From Metallyticus violacea (lineage: Eukaryota > Arthropoda > Insecta > Mantodea > Metallyticidae): a stretch of 64,000 nt of DNA. A program made the translations under genes and the position numbers. A model generated the notes under the pieces. That model saw only the letters and a program-made list of their open reading frames with translations, made no database searches and was not told the DNA's origin. The stretch lies in contig CM060835.1 in assembly GCA_030762175.1 (NCBI GenBank), positions 82,556,501-82,620,500 of the forward strand, read 5' to 3'. Positions within the stretch are counted from its first letter, which is position 1. The number at the start of each line of letters is the position of its first letter. This document shows positions 22,420 through 35,179 of this stretch, piece after piece.

Positions 22420-24964
22420 GTTTATTACAAATTGTATAAGTATGAAGTGTAAATATAAACAACATATATAAACTAAATTAATATTTTTTTGTTTCTTGCA
22501 ATTGCATGCAAATAATAAAACCAATTTCATGCAATTTCACAAACAAGTAAATATATTAAAATCAAAGTTCACAATTTTCCTTACCAGGTTCTCAGTACAC
22601 GTAAACTTACTTCTGTTAATAAACTTTTAAATTTCCAACTTGCTCACCCTCACTTTATGGAGTTACATTCCTTCTGTACCCATTACAATTAACCCCAAGT
22701 TAAGTATGTAATGCAGGTCTATATTCACTCCTAAATAGCATTTATCTTACTCACCTTCCATAACCATTTTTATCTCACCTAGTCTATGTATTTTCCCAGT
22801 TCCTTAATATTTCTGGCTGAATTTAAATTTAAAATTATTCTGCCTCTTATTTGTTTTGTAAAATTTCCCACTTTTGTCATAGTAATTGTTCCCTTCAAAA
22901 CTTAAGTATACAATGCCAAGTACTATGTGGTTCTTCACACATAGGATATATTCCCTTAATGTATTCATTTTTTATTCCACTGAAATATATTACTCCTGTT
23001 CTAAACCATGCCAGTCCTTCCTGCCTTAATACAGATTTCAATATATCTTCCCTTCCCCACACATTTTTAGTGTGCTATATAATTTCATAGATTTTTTGGC
23101 ATTAAAATTTGCTCGTATTTCCTGTTTTCCAGTATCATAATTTTTTATTATCTCTTTCCAAAATCTTTTCCCCAATCTTTCTACCTCGTACATATTGATC
23201 CCATGCCGACTTCTTGTAGAATATTTTGGATTTTAGATGTTCTAAGTTACTCTCCCCTTAATTCTTTGTCAAACACTGTTTGGTAATATTCCTCTCTTCT
23301 AATCTCTCTCTTCTATACCAGTATTTCTGTCCTCTTTCTGTGACCTTACTTTTATAGCTCAATCTTCCTAGCTCCTAACACAATTTAAGAAATTGTCGTT
23401 AGATGAACATCTAGGTAAGCTTAGGACAATTCTACAAAATAGTCTATTTATCATGTTTATCCCTTTCCATCCTCCATCTGGCCCCCAAATTTCTGTTCCA
23501 TACATCATTCTGCTCTCCACTATTGAACCATTTATTCTCTCCAACCATTTACTTGCATATTTGGTATTTTATTTACACAAGATCGGATGCACTAATGGCT
23601 ATTTTTCCTTCTGCTAATTCTTTTCTTTTTTGATTGTTATATTTCTCATTACTACACAGTCTAACAGCTAAATCAATTTTATTGACAACTTCAGTTTCTG
23701 TGCTCTCTCATCGCATTTTTCCTGTTTTTTTTATTTGAAGCCTTTTTCCATCACTGTAATCTTAGATTTATTTTTATCTATCTTGAGACCCCATTCTGCA
23801 CAAAATGTGCCTATAGATTCTAATGATTATTTTAATCCTATACCTGTTACCAAATCAGATGTAAAGAGCACATCAGACATCTAGATATTATTTATAGTTT
23901 GCGAATGTACATTACCTTTGTTAATTTCTTCTAGAATATCATCAATAAACAGATTGAAGGGAACTGGGCTTAATTTACATCCTTGTCTTAGACCTACTTT
24001 GTTTGATATTTTATCTATAATCCCTCTCCCTTTAATATTTAATACAAAATTCATTTTCCTTATAAATATTTTGAATTATCTTTATAAATTCTGGCTTACT
24101 CCTTTCTTTCTCAGTTTGATCCAAAGTGCTTCCCAAGAAATTGCGTCAAAAGCTTTTTCTAAGTCCAAAAACAGCCAATAGATTCTACCTCTTTTGTTAC
24201 CAAGATATTTATCGACAAATGTTCTAATTATAAAAATATTGTCAATCTTTCCTAAAGCCTGATTGAAATACTGAAATTTTCTTTTATTTCCTAGCCCATT
24301 CTTGTAATCTTTTTGCTGACACTCCAGTAAGACTTTCCCAATAATTGAAAGATAACTAATTCTTCTATAATTTGCTGGTTTCCTAATATCTCTTTTACCT
24401 TTATAAATTGGTGTTACAATTCCCCTTCTCCAATTTTTTGGTATTTTTTTCTTCAAAGATTAAGTTCACTAACCACACCAATATGTTTAACTGTTTAGGT
24501 CTTATACCCAAGCTTTCCAACATTCCCCTGGTATTCCATCTATTCTACATACTTTTTTAGGTTTTAACTTTTTGATTTGTTCCAATACGTCATTTGAAGT
24601 AATTTTCCTTATCTAACAAGTCTATTTTCCATATGTTATCAATATTTACTCTGGAAAGTTTTACTCCCAAAAGACCCTGAAAAACTTACACCACTCTTAA
24701 TTGATATCATTGTATGACTCAGTTGAACTACACACTCTTAAAGCTTCACTTACTTTTCATAAATGTATGGAACTGGTTTTGAGAACATTTAGTTCCCATC
24801 TGCAGCCAGGCTAAAGTTCAACTTTCAAAGTTTACACCACTCTATTGATGATACCGCATTATCCCTTCCTGTTCTGTTGTACATTTTACCTATTATTGCC
24901 CAAATTGTCATGATATTCTTTTTTGCTGCCTCGTTTAACTCCTGTCTAATCTTTTCTCCCCAAT
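22420..24964 (-). mobile_element. LINE (APE/RT class), reverse transcriptase to C-terminus
   Basis: On the minus strand, from right to left: a linker, then an open frame of 124 codons (24082-24456) with PIYKGKRDIRKPANYRRISY, SIIGKVL and FLDLEKAFDAISWEALW, the RT fingers and catalytic block A. Downstream are ..INDILE-like and FTSDL-like remnants (23860-23950) where FADD should be, then a C-terminal ICPMCEEPHSTWHCILKF-like zinc-knuckle segment near 22900-22960. The 3' end lies near 22420-22450. Split by a solo Penelope-like end (24698-24831). Dead by stops and lost catalytic residues. I/Jockey-like clade suspected from the zinc knuckle. Confidence 0.8.
24698..24831 (-). mobile_element. Solo Penelope-like 3' end, family C, with 12-bp duplication
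   Basis: 134 bp matching the outer end of the family C element (as at 36937-37080). It is flanked by TTACACCACTCT at 24686-24697 and 24832-24843. It sits within the LINE linker region. It carries the ribozyme-like motif (24769-24808, with CTGCAGATGGGAAC and a complementary GTTC). No coding sequence is present, so it is an extremely 5'-truncated insertion. Confidence 0.85.
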
Positions 24965-25790
24965 CTATATAGAAAGAATGCATTCAGGTAATCTCATCAA
25001 AGCTGACAGTTTTAACCCCGCAAGCATAAACATTAACACTCCAGCTAGCACACAAATTAGCAAAGAAGAATACTTTAAAGAATACAAAAGCAGTTAAAAA
25101 TGGTTTAAAAAAGAAATAGTACACAAAAAAGTACAGAGATATCAAGAGGCAAAAACATATTAAAGAAACCATAACAATATCAGCATGAAAAGATTAGCTA
25201 ATTTTTAAAAAATTCACATATCGTGGGCAAAAAAAATTTCAGAATATTCTTAAAGATTTTAATATCAAGTAAACAGATTTAATGTTAAAAATCTCCAGAT
25301 AGACTATGTTAATGACATTATTCCAAAGGGGAAAAATACCAGATATTTATAAAATAATTGTGCAGAATGTTAAAAAAATCTAAATTGAAAAAAATAAACA
25401 GAAACAAAGACATACGGTTAAACGAACGTTTCAGGAACATAAAGTACAAGCAAATGGAGAAATCCGCAGTAGTGTCTTATTTCTGGACAGAAAACCATGA
25501 TATATTGAATAAAGCAAAATGATTAAAATTAGTACAAAGACCCACAGAATTAACAACATGGGAGAAAATCTACATTTACAAATATAAAGACAGTTTAATG
25601 AATTTGAATACTTCTGGGGATGGAAACATAAACTATTAATTCATCACACCTCCACCAGAGCAGAATTCACATTTCCACAGCTTAATAAATTATCCAGCAG
25701 TCAACGGTTAGCTGATGATGTATACAAAGGGTTCATGAAACCGATTCTACATATTATAAACTAGTAAGTGGAGCAATAAGAGGTGTAATT
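24965..25790 (+). mobile_element. Penelope-like element, family C, old truncated copy
   Basis: About 800 bp aligning with the 3' half of the element at 38900-39760: HIKADS..NP, ISKEEYFKEYK, then the GIY-YIG region (25340-25640, with KYKQMEKSAVVSYFWTENHD-like sequence), and the terminal part ending near 25770 in 'aaactagtaagtgg'. Many stops and about 15-20% difference by eye mark it as much older than the 36.9-39.8 kb pair. The GIY-YIG catalytic region is broken. Confidence 0.85.
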
Positions 25791-25799
25791 TGACTCAAT

Positions 25800-26480
25800 C
25801 ATGCAATGATCTCAATTATATGATTAGCTTCACTGTTCAAGTTCTAATTACATTTCTACATTATGTATGTTACTCCAAAATGTTCAGAAGACTTCAAATA
25901 CTCTTCTTAGGCAAACAGAGGCAAGTTTCTGAATGTACAGTAAATGCATATTTTTTACTTCAGTAATTTCCCACCTGTTGGCTTTGTAAATCACCAGATA
26001 ATAGAACTAGTAAACTATGTTTGTGTTCACACTTGCTTCATCATTGCCCCCACACATACTGTCACCTGTTGACATAACTCCTAGTTCTCATTCAACTTAA
26101 AAAAATAATATGGATGACAATTTTAATTCAGTTGTCAGCTTTCATTGACAGTGAATGTGGGTGTTATAATTTATATGCATTATCAGAAACCTGCACTCTG
26201 TTTGGCTAACAAGAGTTAAGTGATTTGAACATTTTGGAGTGATATAATTATGTTCAAATTCTCAGTACTCCGTGATAAGATTACAGCCAGACATTAGGAA
26301 TACAGTTTGGCAATATTGTACAAATCAAGTTGGGTAATATACCACATAACCTCAAAGGTTAAATTGCTTCCCATTTGGATAACACTGTAGTGTCTTTTTC
26401 TTTTATATCTTAATGGGAATTTCTCCTTTTTGTTAATGCACCTTTTTATACACACACGCATGCAAGTGTGAACACACACT
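25800..26480. other. Intronic stretch, nothing recognised
   Basis: AT-rich, no long frame, no known repeat. Ends in a short (CA)/(CT) mixed run at 26450-26495. Confidence 0.45.
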
Positions 26481-26489
26481 CTCTCTCTG

Positions 26490-26737
26490 TCTCTAACATC
26501 TCATGTCATGTACATCCCATTCAATTCAGGGGTTGGTTAATTTTGCTGCCTCTTCTTCCAGGCTGGAGGTTCTTTTACATGCTGTAAATTTATGACATGG
26601 GACCGATGGCTTTACTTCCCTTCCTTAGGAAGGCATATTTAGGCTTTTACACCTGAAAAAAATCAATTGACCCTGGTCGGGATTGAACCTGTAACCTTGG
26701 GACTACATGGTTACCACTAGACCACCAGGATCGACTT
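26490..26737 (-). mobile_element. SINE family 2, copy c
   Basis: A full tRNA-like head on the minus strand: GATCCTGGTGGTCTAGTGGT (A box) and GGTTCAATCCC (B box), then the family body to 'GACATGAGATGTTA'. The head is the best preserved of this family in the window. Confidence 0.85.
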
Positions 26738-26739
26738 TT

Positions 26740-27248
26740 TAGGTTCATATGCCAGCAACTTTTCATGTATGGGTTTTACATTTTGTTCATATTGGTTGCC
26801 ACAAATATCTGTTGATGACATATGCGGATGAGTTCTTATCTGAAGCAGATAAATAATTGATTAATAAGTGGATAAATCATTGAACCGCCAAAAAGGCCTT
26901 TTATTATTTGGAAAATAGAGGACATTTCTGAACAAAGTACCATTTGCAGGAGCCATTTCTGTCCAAAACCTTTACAAACTGCTTCATTGTCCTCATATAA
27001 TAAATAAATAATGTTAAAAGCAAGCTATTAATCAATTAATGGGGAATTGGTTACAATTTTATCCCGAAGGATTTAATCTCTTTTGAACTTAATTTGCTAC
27101 TGAATGTTTTTTTCCTTAGTTAAACTCAAACATTGAAGGTGCATGACTGAAATGCTCTACATCTTCAGATCATACAGGATCTTAACATAAGAATGGTGGA
27201 GTTTAATAAGTGAATAATATAGTAATTTCTTACCTTATACAGGTGTAA
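26740..27248. other. Intronic stretch, nothing recognised
   Basis: AT-rich, no coding or repeat family identified. Confidence 0.45.
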
Positions 27249-27256
27249 TTTGTGCC

Positions 27257-27557
27257 TTTTTTTTTTTTTTTTTTTTTGAATGGTGTTTAATGCCGGTTTT
27301 TATTACTGAGGTACCACAGGAGGTGAACACTGGTGATACATGAAATGAAATGATATATTGGGAAAGAATTTTTTTTTCTTAAGGAAGGAAACGTTCCAGG
27401 CCTAAGCTTAGGGTACCTCTCCAGCATTTGCCAGTTATGAGGACTGAGAAAAACCTTGAAAAAACCTCAGTCAGGGAGGACGATCCCTGCAAGTTTCCCA
27501 CCCAAGACCTCCCACTCACGAGTCCATGCCTTAATGACCTCGGCCACCCGTGGTGGT
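27257..27557 (-). mobile_element. SINE family 1, copy f, with target duplication
   Basis: Full-length on the minus strand: CCACGGGTGGCCGAGGTCAT head, body, 'CACCATTC' 3' part and a 20-bp A tail (T run at 27259-27279). Flanked by TTTGTGCC at 27249-27256 and 27558-27565. The insertion lies just upstream of the Tigger remnant. Confidence 0.85.
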
Positions 27558-27599
27558 TTTGTGCCATTAGGAAGAGCACTGTCCATGTTTGAAGTATGT

Positions 27600-28420
27600 C
27601 ATTGATAGGCCTTCAATATATACTACACATGGTACACATCAACACAATAATCACATTTCTGCTATGCTCCATTGAGTGGTTCTTTGAGCCAGGAGAAAGC
27701 ATTCCACATCAACAAGCTGATGAATGATCCTAAATTTAATTTTAGTAATGATTGGTTAGATTATACTGAAAAAGAGCATGGGATAAGCACATTGGAGAAA
27801 CATTATCAGTATATTAACCATATGCACAAAATAAATAGCAGAGATTTCAGAATTAGTTTTGTCTAGTTGCAAGTGCAACTTCAACAAGACAGTTGAATTC
27901 ATTGCACTGTTAAGAAAAGCTTCACCTCCAAACAAGCTTCATGCTCCTGCCTTCATAATGATAAAAAAATTAGCCTGTTAGTGTTAGCTTGTAGGAATGC
28001 AGCTCGAACAAACTAGATACCATGGTCATATTGGTAAATATGAGTCGAGAAGGCCAAGAGCCTTCTAAAATATAAACATGAATTTGCTTCCTGTGTTCTA
28101 CAAGAGGGAAAAATACATAGATGAAGGAAGATCATATAAGCAATGATTTGAAAAACTGTTTTTTTTCTGTGTGAAAAATTCATTGAAAATAATGGTTATC
28201 ACCATGGGCATTATTGTAGTAGATAGCTGTTCATTTCCCTCTGCCATTTGGTAAGCTAGTTTGCCAAATATAAAAACAGTGTTTCTACTACCAAATTAAA
28301 CTTCCATGTTATAACCCAAGACCAGGAAATACTTTAGAATATTAATGACCTACAAAAAATGTTCCACAGAGCCTTATTAAAAAATGAAAATGAAGACAGT
28401 TCAATCTACATATTTTAGTT
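27600..28420 (+). pseudogene. pogo/Tigger-like transposase remnant
   Basis: Plus-strand fragments follow the family order: SNDWLDYTEKEHGIST (27750-27795, like the CENP-B-type 'WL..F..+HGI' block), a broken YNADET-like region, CRNAARTN+IPWSYW (27985-28040), KNMNLLPVFYKREK (28065-28115), GIIVVDSC (28208-28230, position of the second catalytic Asp), and LLPN.TSML.P (28290-28320). Frameshifts and stops occur throughout, so it is inactive. No TIRs found. Confidence 0.6.
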
Positions 28421-29860
28421 CCATGTTATTTTTTGTTACCTCTAATTAGTGTGTGCATGATATTCTATGCTTCCTGGATCCTCCAACTATCTTATTAATG
28501 AAGACTAAACAAAGGCACCTGAATATAAAGTTAAGCACATTTAAATGTTTATTTCCCAAAAGGATTGGGGTCCGTACAATTAGATACTGTACACTAACTG
28601 CATCATAATTATAAAACCTACATGAAAATTTTGCATTTATCCATGTTTATATTTGTTAGTAGGGTTTTTTGTTATCTTGCCCCCTATTCTATTTTCTTAT
28701 TAACCAGAAAGTGTGTCAGCCATTAGTATCGAGAAAGATTAACACATATAATGTTCTTGTATGAAATCTTAACACTCCAGTGTACAGATAGTCTCACAAA
28801 TAGTCTCCAGTTATGATGGGGTTATATGCCCATAATGATACTGTAAGTTGAAAATATAGTCAAAGATGCATCAAGTTGCAATCTGAGTTTAATCTAAACA
28901 ATGTAATACACTTACCAAAGCCCAATATATATTGTATATCACTATTCTGAGAAGGCATAAACATTTAAATTATTACAAGTTAAATATTTCTAATCAGGGC
29001 TATCTATAGGCATAAACAGTATTGGTGAAGTTTTAAAAAGAATTGGGGAGAGTAATGCAGCATGAAAGAAGCATTACAATTGTGCTTCCGAAATGAAAAA
29101 GTTTTAAAATTATCTTAAATATCACCCATTATCAATACATATGGAAGTATTGAAAAATTTATTACTTACAAAGTTTAAAGGAAAATTGCCATTAAGATAT
29201 AGGATAAAACTGAATGGTAACATCTTGGTGCATGCTTATAGTTAAGCCTGCTAAATTGTGTTTCTTGTTGAATGTTTACTGCATGTTGTAATGCTAATAT
29301 TACATCTTAGAACATGTTTTAATGTAAAGTTGAAACCCATGTCTTTCTGTGCATGAAACATATTTTCTTAATTTAGAGAGTGTGAAAAAAAAAATTGTTA
29401 ATGGTGTGCAAATCTGAGCCAACTGTAAGGTGTGAAAAAAGTGGGGGGAAAAAAAAATCCCTCCCCTTAGATATTCTACTATGGCTGAGCTTCGTTGAAA
29501 ATATATCAATAAATATATTTTTGCTCTCTTTGAAAAAAATGTGAACTTGGTAGTGATTTGTTGTTTTTGTTTAGTTGACTGCTATTTCCTGCAAATTCTG
29601 AACATTCTAATTTAGATAAGTGACAGTTTAAGTAAGAACCCCACAGTGATACAAGTTGTGTTTCAAAGGAAAAAAAGGGCTTGATATATTTTTTTACATA
29701 AACAATTAGTGCTACACTAAATACATTAAGGGATTTATTGATCTTAGTCATTAACACTTTAGAATTAAAAGTGGAGATAGTTGGTTAAACAATTTTTTAT
29801 GAGAACAGATCTCACGTGATTGGCGGAACAAATTGGAAATACTTACATGCATGCATCTTA
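28421..29860. other. Intronic stretch, nothing recognised
   Basis: AT-rich. Minus-strand frames at 29300-29757 show no motif I know and have low-complexity Lys/Phe-rich composition. No repeat family identified. Confidence 0.45.
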
Positions 29861-29869
29861 ATACAGGAC

Positions 29870-31080
29870 ACCTGCAAGAGTGAATGTTTGCTAGTCAGTG
29901 CATAAAATGGTCTTTTTGTAATGAGCAGTATGCTGCCCTGAAATTTTTCTCCTGACTGCAGAAATACAATGATGTTCTGCCATATTCAATTGCTCATCGA
30001 TATTTCAAAAAGTTTAGGGAAGACCATATCCTAACAACAAAACAAGACTGTCCCAGTGCTCCAACCACTGCAGTGAACTAGACCATGATTAATACAGCTA
30101 ACATCATTGTTTGGGAAAATCAACGAATAACACTGGATAGGCTGGCAGTCCTGTTACAGATTTTCTGTGGTAGTGCATTCACCATTCTACACAGCAACAT
30201 ACATATGAGATGCGTCTATTTCAGATAGGTGCCGAAATTGCTGATGCCTGAACAGAAAATGGTGCAAGTGAACATGTATTGGGGGCTTCAGCATTTGGTA
30301 GCTGAGCATGGAGGCATACCTAAATCCCCTCTTTACAGATGATGATATGTGGTTTCACTTACGATCCCAAAAGCAAACAGACGAGTTCATTCTGGAAATT
30401 ACCAGGTTCTCTGACATCAAAGAAGGCCAAGGTTGTTTGGTCAGCTGGAAAGGTTATGGTGATTTTGTTCTTTGACTGTGGCATGGTTTACCAGCATGAA
30501 GTTCCCCTGCAGACCACAGTTAATGGGAGACTATTATAAGATTGTTTTGAGTGTCCTAACACATCCCGTGCAAACCTTGGTTATTATTAGATTGTTTTGA
30601 GCATATACTGGTCAAACACATTTGACGAAAATGCTCTCAGCTGGATTCATCTGGTTGGCAACTTCATGATAAAAATGCATGCACTCATGTTTGCAACATT
30701 GCTCAACCGTTAATCAGAAAAAAAAAAAAAAAAACAACAACAACAAAGAATTGTGACTCCCACCTTGATACAGCTCATACCAGCTCCATGTGACCTTTTC
30801 TTTTTTCTTTCCAAAAATAAGCTGTGAAGCCAACATTTCAATAGCAGTCTTGAAGAAGGTGGAGGCCATTCTGAAGATGTCAAAAATTGTTTCCAGCACA
30901 TCTTCCAGGACTGTAAGACACATTGGATTAAGTGCAAACAACTCAATGGGGATTACTTTGAAAAATACTATTTACCAACCTTCATCCTGCCTTGTGTACT
31001 TTGTAAGCAAAAATATTATTCTCAGTGTATTATTAATTATTAGATATAATCAGTCATTAAAGGTTGAAGCAAGATTTTGA
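29870..31080 (+). pseudogene. mariner transposase pseudogene
   Basis: Plus-strand blocks in order: an HTH region (SIAHRYFKKFREDH then TTKQDCPSAPTT, 29985-30075), IVWENQRITLDRLA (30108-30150), a VPKLLMPEQK linker (30225-30255), YDPKSKQTSSFWK (30360-30400), KKAKVVWSAGKVMVILFFD (30420-30475, second catalytic Asp), a DKNACTHVCNIA block (30668-30705, matching 'DNARPHTA'), and APCDLFFFPK (30780-30815) near the third Asp. A final QLNGDYFEKY-like end lies near 30940-30970. Stops and frameshifts in most segments; dead. An A run with CAA repeats at 30718-30745 interrupts it. Confidence 0.87.
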
Positions 31081-31709
31081 TACATAAGCATATTAACTTT
31101 TTATGCAAGAAGTATTGGATAAAGTAATGCCTCAAAAGTGATATGATGTATGAGCTATGTACATGCTGCGTTAGTGAAATCTAGGTGGTCTTAAGGTATA
31201 GAAATACGAGGAATGGATGATAGTTGGGATTAAAAATGTTTTGTAAAATTTTGTTGTAGTTCTGAAAAAATGCAGAAAATATAGGTGATGTGTTACAATG
31301 AGATGTTAGTGTCAAGGGGTTTGGTAATGGTAATTAAACTAAAATATTAGTTCAGGGTGTAACGATTACCTGAGAGAGATATTTGAAAGAAAAGTTGATA
31401 AATTTAAGAAAACAATCTGGGGTAGTATTCATGGGCTGGTAGGATTAAGGAAAAGGTGGAGAAAAATGGTAAGAAGGATATTAGAACAGATGGAATGTAT
31501 AACATGAGAGGATATTGGGAGGCAGCTAAGTGATGGCTGGAGGATATATATATATATATATAGTTGTCTTTTATAATTGGGGAGGAAAAAATCTAATATG
31601 TATTAAAGAGTAAAAGTTAGGGTGTAGAGGGGAAGGGTACCTTGACATATATACAGAAGAAAAGGGGGAGGGGAATTGGCTGGGTTGCATCTTGGTGTGT
31701 GACAACTAA

Positions 31710-31979
31710 GAATGAATGAATAGGGTTTAATGCCTGTGTTTACTACAGAGGCACCACAGGCGATGGACACTGATGATACATGAGATGAAACTGGGAAAGA
31801 ATTTATTTTTAAGGAAGGAAACGTTCCAAGCCTAAGTTAGGGTACCTCCCCGGCATTTGCCATTTATGAGGACTGAGGAAAAGCTGTAAAAAACCTCAAT
31901 CAGGAAGGACGGTTCTGGGGCGATTCGAACCCCCTCCTGCTCACGAATCCGCGCCTTAACGACCTCGGCCGCCCATGGC
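31710..31979 (-). mobile_element. SINE family 1, copy g, with 16-bp target duplication
   Basis: Full-length on the minus strand, with A box (GGCCGAGGTCGTTAAGGCGC) and B box (GGGTTCGAATCG) well kept. Flanked by GGTGTGTGACAACTAA at 31694-31709 and 31980-31995. The 3' end carries an 'ATTCATTC' tetranucleotide tail. This copy has intact-looking Pol III boxes and a perfect duplication, so it is among the younger ones. Confidence 0.92.
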
Positions 31980-32221
31980 GGTGTGTGACAACTAATAGGA
32001 ATGTGGGAAAATGCAGGTTATTTTTTGCTTTGTTTTTGGGGATTTGGAAAATGTGTTACATATATTATTTACTTATCAAAGTACAGAAAAATGGTGGAAA
32101 GAGCTGATTAATTGTAGGTTCAGTAAAGAGGATGCATTTAGTAGGATATTTGAAGACCGAAGTAAGATGAATTATGGACATTCTTGTGGCGAGTTAAGAA
32201 AATGGCAATGGTTTTTAAAAA

Positions 32222-33028
32222 ATGGAATATAATTGAAAGAAGCTCAAGACAAATGGAATTGAACAATTTAGAGCTTAGTTAAATAGGAATTAATTTATTA
32301 ATGTTCGTAAAGATATACAAATTAAATGTTAGTTGATATGACGTAGTGAAAGCTAGATCATCTTTCATGTAATTTTAAGGGAACACTCATTCCAAATTTT
32401 TTCTGAAGAAGTTTGCCTAACCTTATTTAAAATAAAATATGTTGGGAAGGCATGTTCAGAAATAACCAAAGATGCTTTTCCCACTGCTAAAGGGTTAGAA
32501 TGGTGTAGTTCAGTTATTTTTTGTAATTAATGTTTGTTTTATTATGATACAATAAATCAATATCAGCATTGTGTATACAAATGATAGAATGGAATATAAT
32601 TGAAAGAAGCTCGAGACAAATGGAATTGAACAATTAGGAGCTTAGTCAAATAGGAATTAATTGATTAATGATTGTAAGGATTTACAAATTAAATGTTAGT
32701 TGATGTGCTGTGGTGAAAGCTAGATAATTTTTCATGTAACTGCTTTAGAATGATGTTAAGTTGTAGCTCTTTTACAAAGAAAGTAAGAGGAAAAGGGTTA
32801 AGTGTGTGTGTGTTTTTTTGGGGAAGGGGACACTTATTCCAAATTTTCTGAAGAAGTTGCCTCACCTTATTTAAAATAAAATATATTGGGAAGGCATGTT
32901 CAGAAATAACCAGATACTTATCCCACTGCTAAAGGGTTACAATTGTTTATTTCAGTTATTTTTTGTAATTAATGTTTGTTTTATTATGACACAATAAATC
33001 AATATCAGCATTGTGTACACAAATGATA
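32222..33028 (+). repeat. Tandem duplication of a LINE 3' region
   Basis: Two direct copies, 32222-32588 and 32589-33028, both starting near GGAATATAATTGAAAGAAGC and ending near CAGCATTGTGTACACAAATG. About 95% identical by eye outside one gap: the second copy has about 75 extra bp (32740-32825) including a GT-rich run. The junction lies inside near-identical sequence, so unequal exchange or tandem LINE ends are both possible. Confidence 0.88.
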
Positions 33029-33030
33029 GA

Positions 33031-34090
33031 ACTAACTTTCACATTATATATTTGCCATTTTTCATAGTTTACCCACAATTGGCTTGTAAGTTGACTAAAT
33101 TTATTATCAAGTTATACCAAATGTATGCTGAGTAGCAGGCATTATTGGTATAATTGATGTTGCACTTTCTTACTGTCAACTTCTGAGATGATTATTGCGA
33201 CATTTGCATCTTAGTCATAGTAGCAATATACATTGGGTAGGTATTGCGGAATTACCGAGAAGTCTGGGAATATTAACAGGAAATCCAAGTGTGTAATAAA
33301 TAATATGCTAATGAATTCTGCCTGGCTGGAAAGAAATTTTTAAATTTATTACCCAGTTAACACTTACCTTGTATGTATTAGTTATCCCAGTAGTAGTGAT
33401 TGGCTTTAGTTGGTGAAAGTCACATAGTTAAAAAGGTGCTTTTCATTTACATAACTAGTGTCGGGAAATATTGGCAGGCCATTAAATGTGGCAGCTCCTG
33501 CAGACAGATCTTATTTTTTCTGAAGGCTTCTGTCTCGAGAGAATTTTCTAGGTATATTTGTTGAACATTTTCATAGTATTCTACTGCCCTAAAGTCAGAA
33601 TGAAGTAACTGCAAGCTTCACTTAGTCCAGTTAGGCAGTAGTAGTCCTACTTTCTATCTGCCTGCCGACCATCAGTCTCAGCTGAGAATGCCAACATAGC
33701 CACAAATCCATTATACACTGTTGTGAGCACTCATTAAAGTGGCTATTGGGTATCCAGTGTATCTTTGCATGCACCACCATGCTGAAAGGAGAGGGAGGAG
33801 GATTCAAACTGTCATTGGGCACTTGGTTTGTGATGTGTGCATGTAATGGCTGAAAGTTCAGATGTGGTTTGCATAGGTGCTCTATCACTACCCTTCATGA
33901 AAGGAGGTATATTTTTTACAGAGTATGGAAATGTTAAGATATTTAATTTGCAATAAGATTCTCATTGTGATGAAAAAATATAACCAACAGCATAGTTATC
34001 ACAAATGTCATGCTAATAATTACAACAAATTAAAAGATAGTGCTTATAATTGCAAAGGTGGAGCAGTGATGAAAGACACCAGCTTCAAAC
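33031..34090. other. Intronic stretch, nothing recognised
   Basis: No repeat family or coding motif. An 85-codon minus frame (33631-33888) shows no recognised feature. Confidence 0.45.
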
Positions 34091-34113
34091 TGTTGTTGTT
34101 GTTGTTGTTGTTA

Positions 34114-34163
<50 letters not shown>
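34091..34163. repeat. (GTT)n(ATT)n compound microsatellite
   Basis: About 8 GTT units followed by about 15 ATT units. The poly-Leu frame seen over it is an artefact. Confidence 0.97.
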
Positions 34164-34229
34164 GTATTGCTGTTCAGTCACATAATGATTATACTTATTA
34201 TATTATAGTTCTTTATACATTATGTTGTT

Positions 34230-35165
34230 CGACTGAAGACATTAATGAGATACCAGTGTTGAATTAGTTACAAAATGCTCTGTTCTGCTATTTGAAACCA
34301 TTCACAGATTGCAAAGTTTTTAAAGAATGTGTAAAAAATTCTGCCAAAGAACTTTGTCCTGTGCAACTGGAGAATTTTCAGTTTCTAGCTTTATCTCTAT
34401 CAACTTCTATGTGGTGCATCCAAGAACTTAATACTGATATAGAAGCTCAGCTTACATAGTTAATAACATTTTTTATTAAGTATTCATTGACTATGGACAA
34501 GATTATGGATATATGGCCTAGGCAGCTTTCTATCATCATACATTTGAAATAAAGCACACTATTACACGTATTTATCTTACTTTAGAATAGACAATGAAAA
34601 ATTTAGGCCTTCCTTGGACGAAAATGCATAATTGGTGACAGATGAAGCCTCAGCCATATGCAGTAGTAATATGGGAGTTATAAGGATGCATTCAATGCAG
34701 AATGAAGGAAATAAATGTTGCTCAAAATTGTACCAGTGCATTGTTTAGTTCACCAAGAGAATTTGTATGTATCTCACTCATGTAATGGAAGTAATAATGA
34801 AATCAAATTTCTTCAGAGCCCAAGACTTAAATCAGATAATTTCAGTTATTTCTGACCGACATAGGGAGTAGTTGCATAGACATATAATGGCTGAATTGTG
34901 GGAAGCTTCTTCATAGTTTTTTCATTTTGTGTGAGGAAATCGCGTTATTCATGGATATTAATGGATTAGTAACTTAAGCTTTCTCACCTATTTGACTATT
35001 TATCTCTGTGATTTCAATATACACCTTCAAGATAGAGATCATACAGTTGTTTGAAAATGTTTAATCTACTGTATGGAAAATTAAGTTACTCGACCTGGAC
35101 ACCATACATTTTCCAAACCTTTGTTATGCTGTGCAAAGCATACACTTTCACTAAGTATGCACAAA
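34230..35165 (+). pseudogene. hAT-type transposase remnant (GTF2IRD2/ZBED5-like)
   Basis: Plus-strand translation matches the order of the GTF2IRD2/ZBED5 group of hAT proteins: FKECVKNSAKELCPVQLENF (34320-34380), LALSLSTSMWCIQELN (34385-34432), DIEAQL, YSLTMD..MDI (34480-34515, first catalytic Asp block), TDEASAI (34640-34660), QCIVHQENLYV (34735-34770), then LLHSFFI..EEIA near 34900-34940. Stops and frameshifts occur in most of it. It ends where the next LINE begins near 35180. Confidence 0.78.
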
Positions 35166-35179
35166 TGATGTAGCAACTA

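Larger units (their letters stand above)
31090..33030 (+). mobile_element. LINE C-terminal fragment, split by a SINE and partly duplicated
   Basis: A 73-codon frame (32011-32232) reads as the Cys/His-rich LINE C-terminus: GDLENVLHILFTYQSTEKWW, with upstream Cys residues near 31990-32010, followed by KELINCRFSKEDAF. Upstream 31100-31690 is purine-rich sequence typical of the same LINE group but with no clear motif. The 3' part is present twice in tandem (32222-32588, 32589-33028). A family-1 SINE interrupts at 31710-31979. Confidence 0.6.

Noticed and set aside
26490..26737. Possible functional tRNA gene at the SINE head (A and B boxes present)
   Set aside because: The head runs into a SINE body, there is no matching acceptor stem or anticodon arm that I could fold, and the family is dispersed.
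33925..34164. Open frame with a C-terminal run of Leu
   Set aside because: It reads over a GTT/ATT microsatellite and has no other coding evidence.
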